From: Coriobacteriales bacterium
GTDB taxonomy: Bacteria; Actinomycetota; Coriobacteriia; Coriobacteriales; UBA8131
Length of the DNA stretch: 5,679 nucleotides
NCBI GenBank assembly: GCA_031256575.1
Contig: JAIRQI010000045.1
Coordinates: 1 to 5,679 of the forward strand
Reading direction: 5' to 3'
Shown here piece by piece: positions 5,144-5,679 of this stretch (position 1 is its first letter; the number at the start of each line of letters is the position of its first letter). The notes beneath the pieces were generated by a model. That model was not told the DNA's origin and did no database searches. It saw only the letters and a program-made list of their open reading frames with translations. A program made the translations under genes and the position numbers.

Positions 5144-5679
5144 GCAGCACCACCAATCGCCTTGTATGGACAGACCTGGCTACAAAGCCCGCAACCGTTA
5201 CAAGAGCTGCTGTCGATTAGCACCTGTTTGTTGCCAAGTACCAGAGCCGGGCAACCCAGGCGGCGTACACAGCGCTTACAGAATCGGCATTTCTCTGGGT
5301 CGACTGATAATACTGCTTGCTTTACTCCCAAGTTAATACAAGGTGAGGAGAAGACTATGACGCTGACACCCTGATAGTCAACTGCCTGCTTGACTGCTGC
5401 AACAGCAGCTGGATGGTCCAGCGGGTCGGCTTCCAGCACACAACCAACTCCACAAGCTTCAAGCAGTCTGGCGATGTTCACTGGCTGCAGGTCGCTGTCT
5501 TGAGGGCTGGCATCGGCCGCCATGCGCTGGCCGGTACCTGGGTGTGGTTGGCCTCCGGTCATCGCTGTCGCCGAATTGTCTAAGACCACCAAAGTCACAT
5601 CAGCCCGGTTGTAGACGGCGTTGATGACTCCGGTGATGCCGCTGGCAAAGAATGTCGAATCACCCAAAAAGCCGATGTG
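5140..5679 (-). CDS. iorA: Indolepyruvate:ferredoxin oxidoreductase, alpha subunit, C-terminal part
   Basis: The last 179 residues of the large thiamine-diphosphate subunit; the 5' part (usually 400 or more residues) is outside the window. The fragment starts in the ThDP-binding region: GDSTFFASG (6-14) and LDNSATAMTGGQPHPGTG (33-50) are hallmark IorA sequences that bind the diphosphate and Mg2+. The C-terminus is a ferredoxin-like domain with two four-cysteine sets: Cys131, 134, 137 and 143 (CX2CX2CX5CP), and Cys160, 163, 166 and 170 (CX2CX2CX3CP). These hold two [4Fe-4S] clusters that pass electrons to ferredoxin. All eight cysteines are present. It is the first visible gene of the iorA-iorB-paaK operon, and its promoter is off the window. 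Confidence 0.95.
   Translation of the reverse strand, partial: HIGFLGDSTFFASGITGVINAVYNRADVTLVVLDNSATAMTGGQPHPGTGQRMAADASPQDSDLQPVNIARLLEACGVGCVLEADPLDHPAAVAAVKQAVDYQGVSVIVFSSPCINLGVKQAVLSVDPEKCRFCKRCVRRLGCPALVLGNKQVLIDSSSCNGCGLCSQVCPYKAIGGAA

Overview
The window looks like a chromosomal segment of an anaerobic bacterium that ferments amino acids, with intermediate GC by eye. The iorA-iorB-paaK gene order, the strong GGAGG-type ribosome sites and the codon use would fit an actinobacterial anaerobe such as a member of the Coriobacteriia. That placement is inference from gene content and is weak.

Left part (1-1250). The left edge cuts a leftward gene for a small cupin protein, of which only the first 56 codons are visible. 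About 600 bases with no convincing gene follow. They hold a GTGACA repeat/hairpin cluster that resembles REP-type extragenic elements, and a 57-codon open frame that may be a gene remnant. At about 736-1010 lies a compact module that looks like a type I toxin-antitoxin locus. On the minus strand it has a 39-residue single-membrane-segment peptide with a basic tail, and its strong Shine-Dalgarno site is locked in a hairpin. A convergent plus-strand RNA of about 80 nt, with a clear promoter and terminator, overlaps the end of the peptide gene. Inverted repeats bracket the whole unit. A promoter and a possible operator dyad lead into the next gene.

Middle (1251-3282). A rightward MATE-family multidrug/metabolite efflux transporter carries an unusual hydrophilic N-terminal extension with five hexapeptide repeats. 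The convergent space after it contains a 226-bp foldback element with 53-bp inverted arms (MITE-like) and a 44-bp tandem repeat.

Right part (3283-5679). A leftward operon runs iorA (3' part only), iorB, paaK. IorAB is the two-subunit indolepyruvate:ferredoxin oxidoreductase, which turns aryl pyruvates into aryl-acetyl-CoA. The PaaK-family ligase links aryl-acetates to their CoA esters. Together they suggest oxidative or fermentative breakdown of aromatic amino acids, with reduced ferredoxin as a product. The genes are tightly coupled: a 4-nt ATGA overlap joins iorA and iorB, and an unusually long overlap of about 56 nt joins iorB and paaK. The operon promoter lies outside the window.
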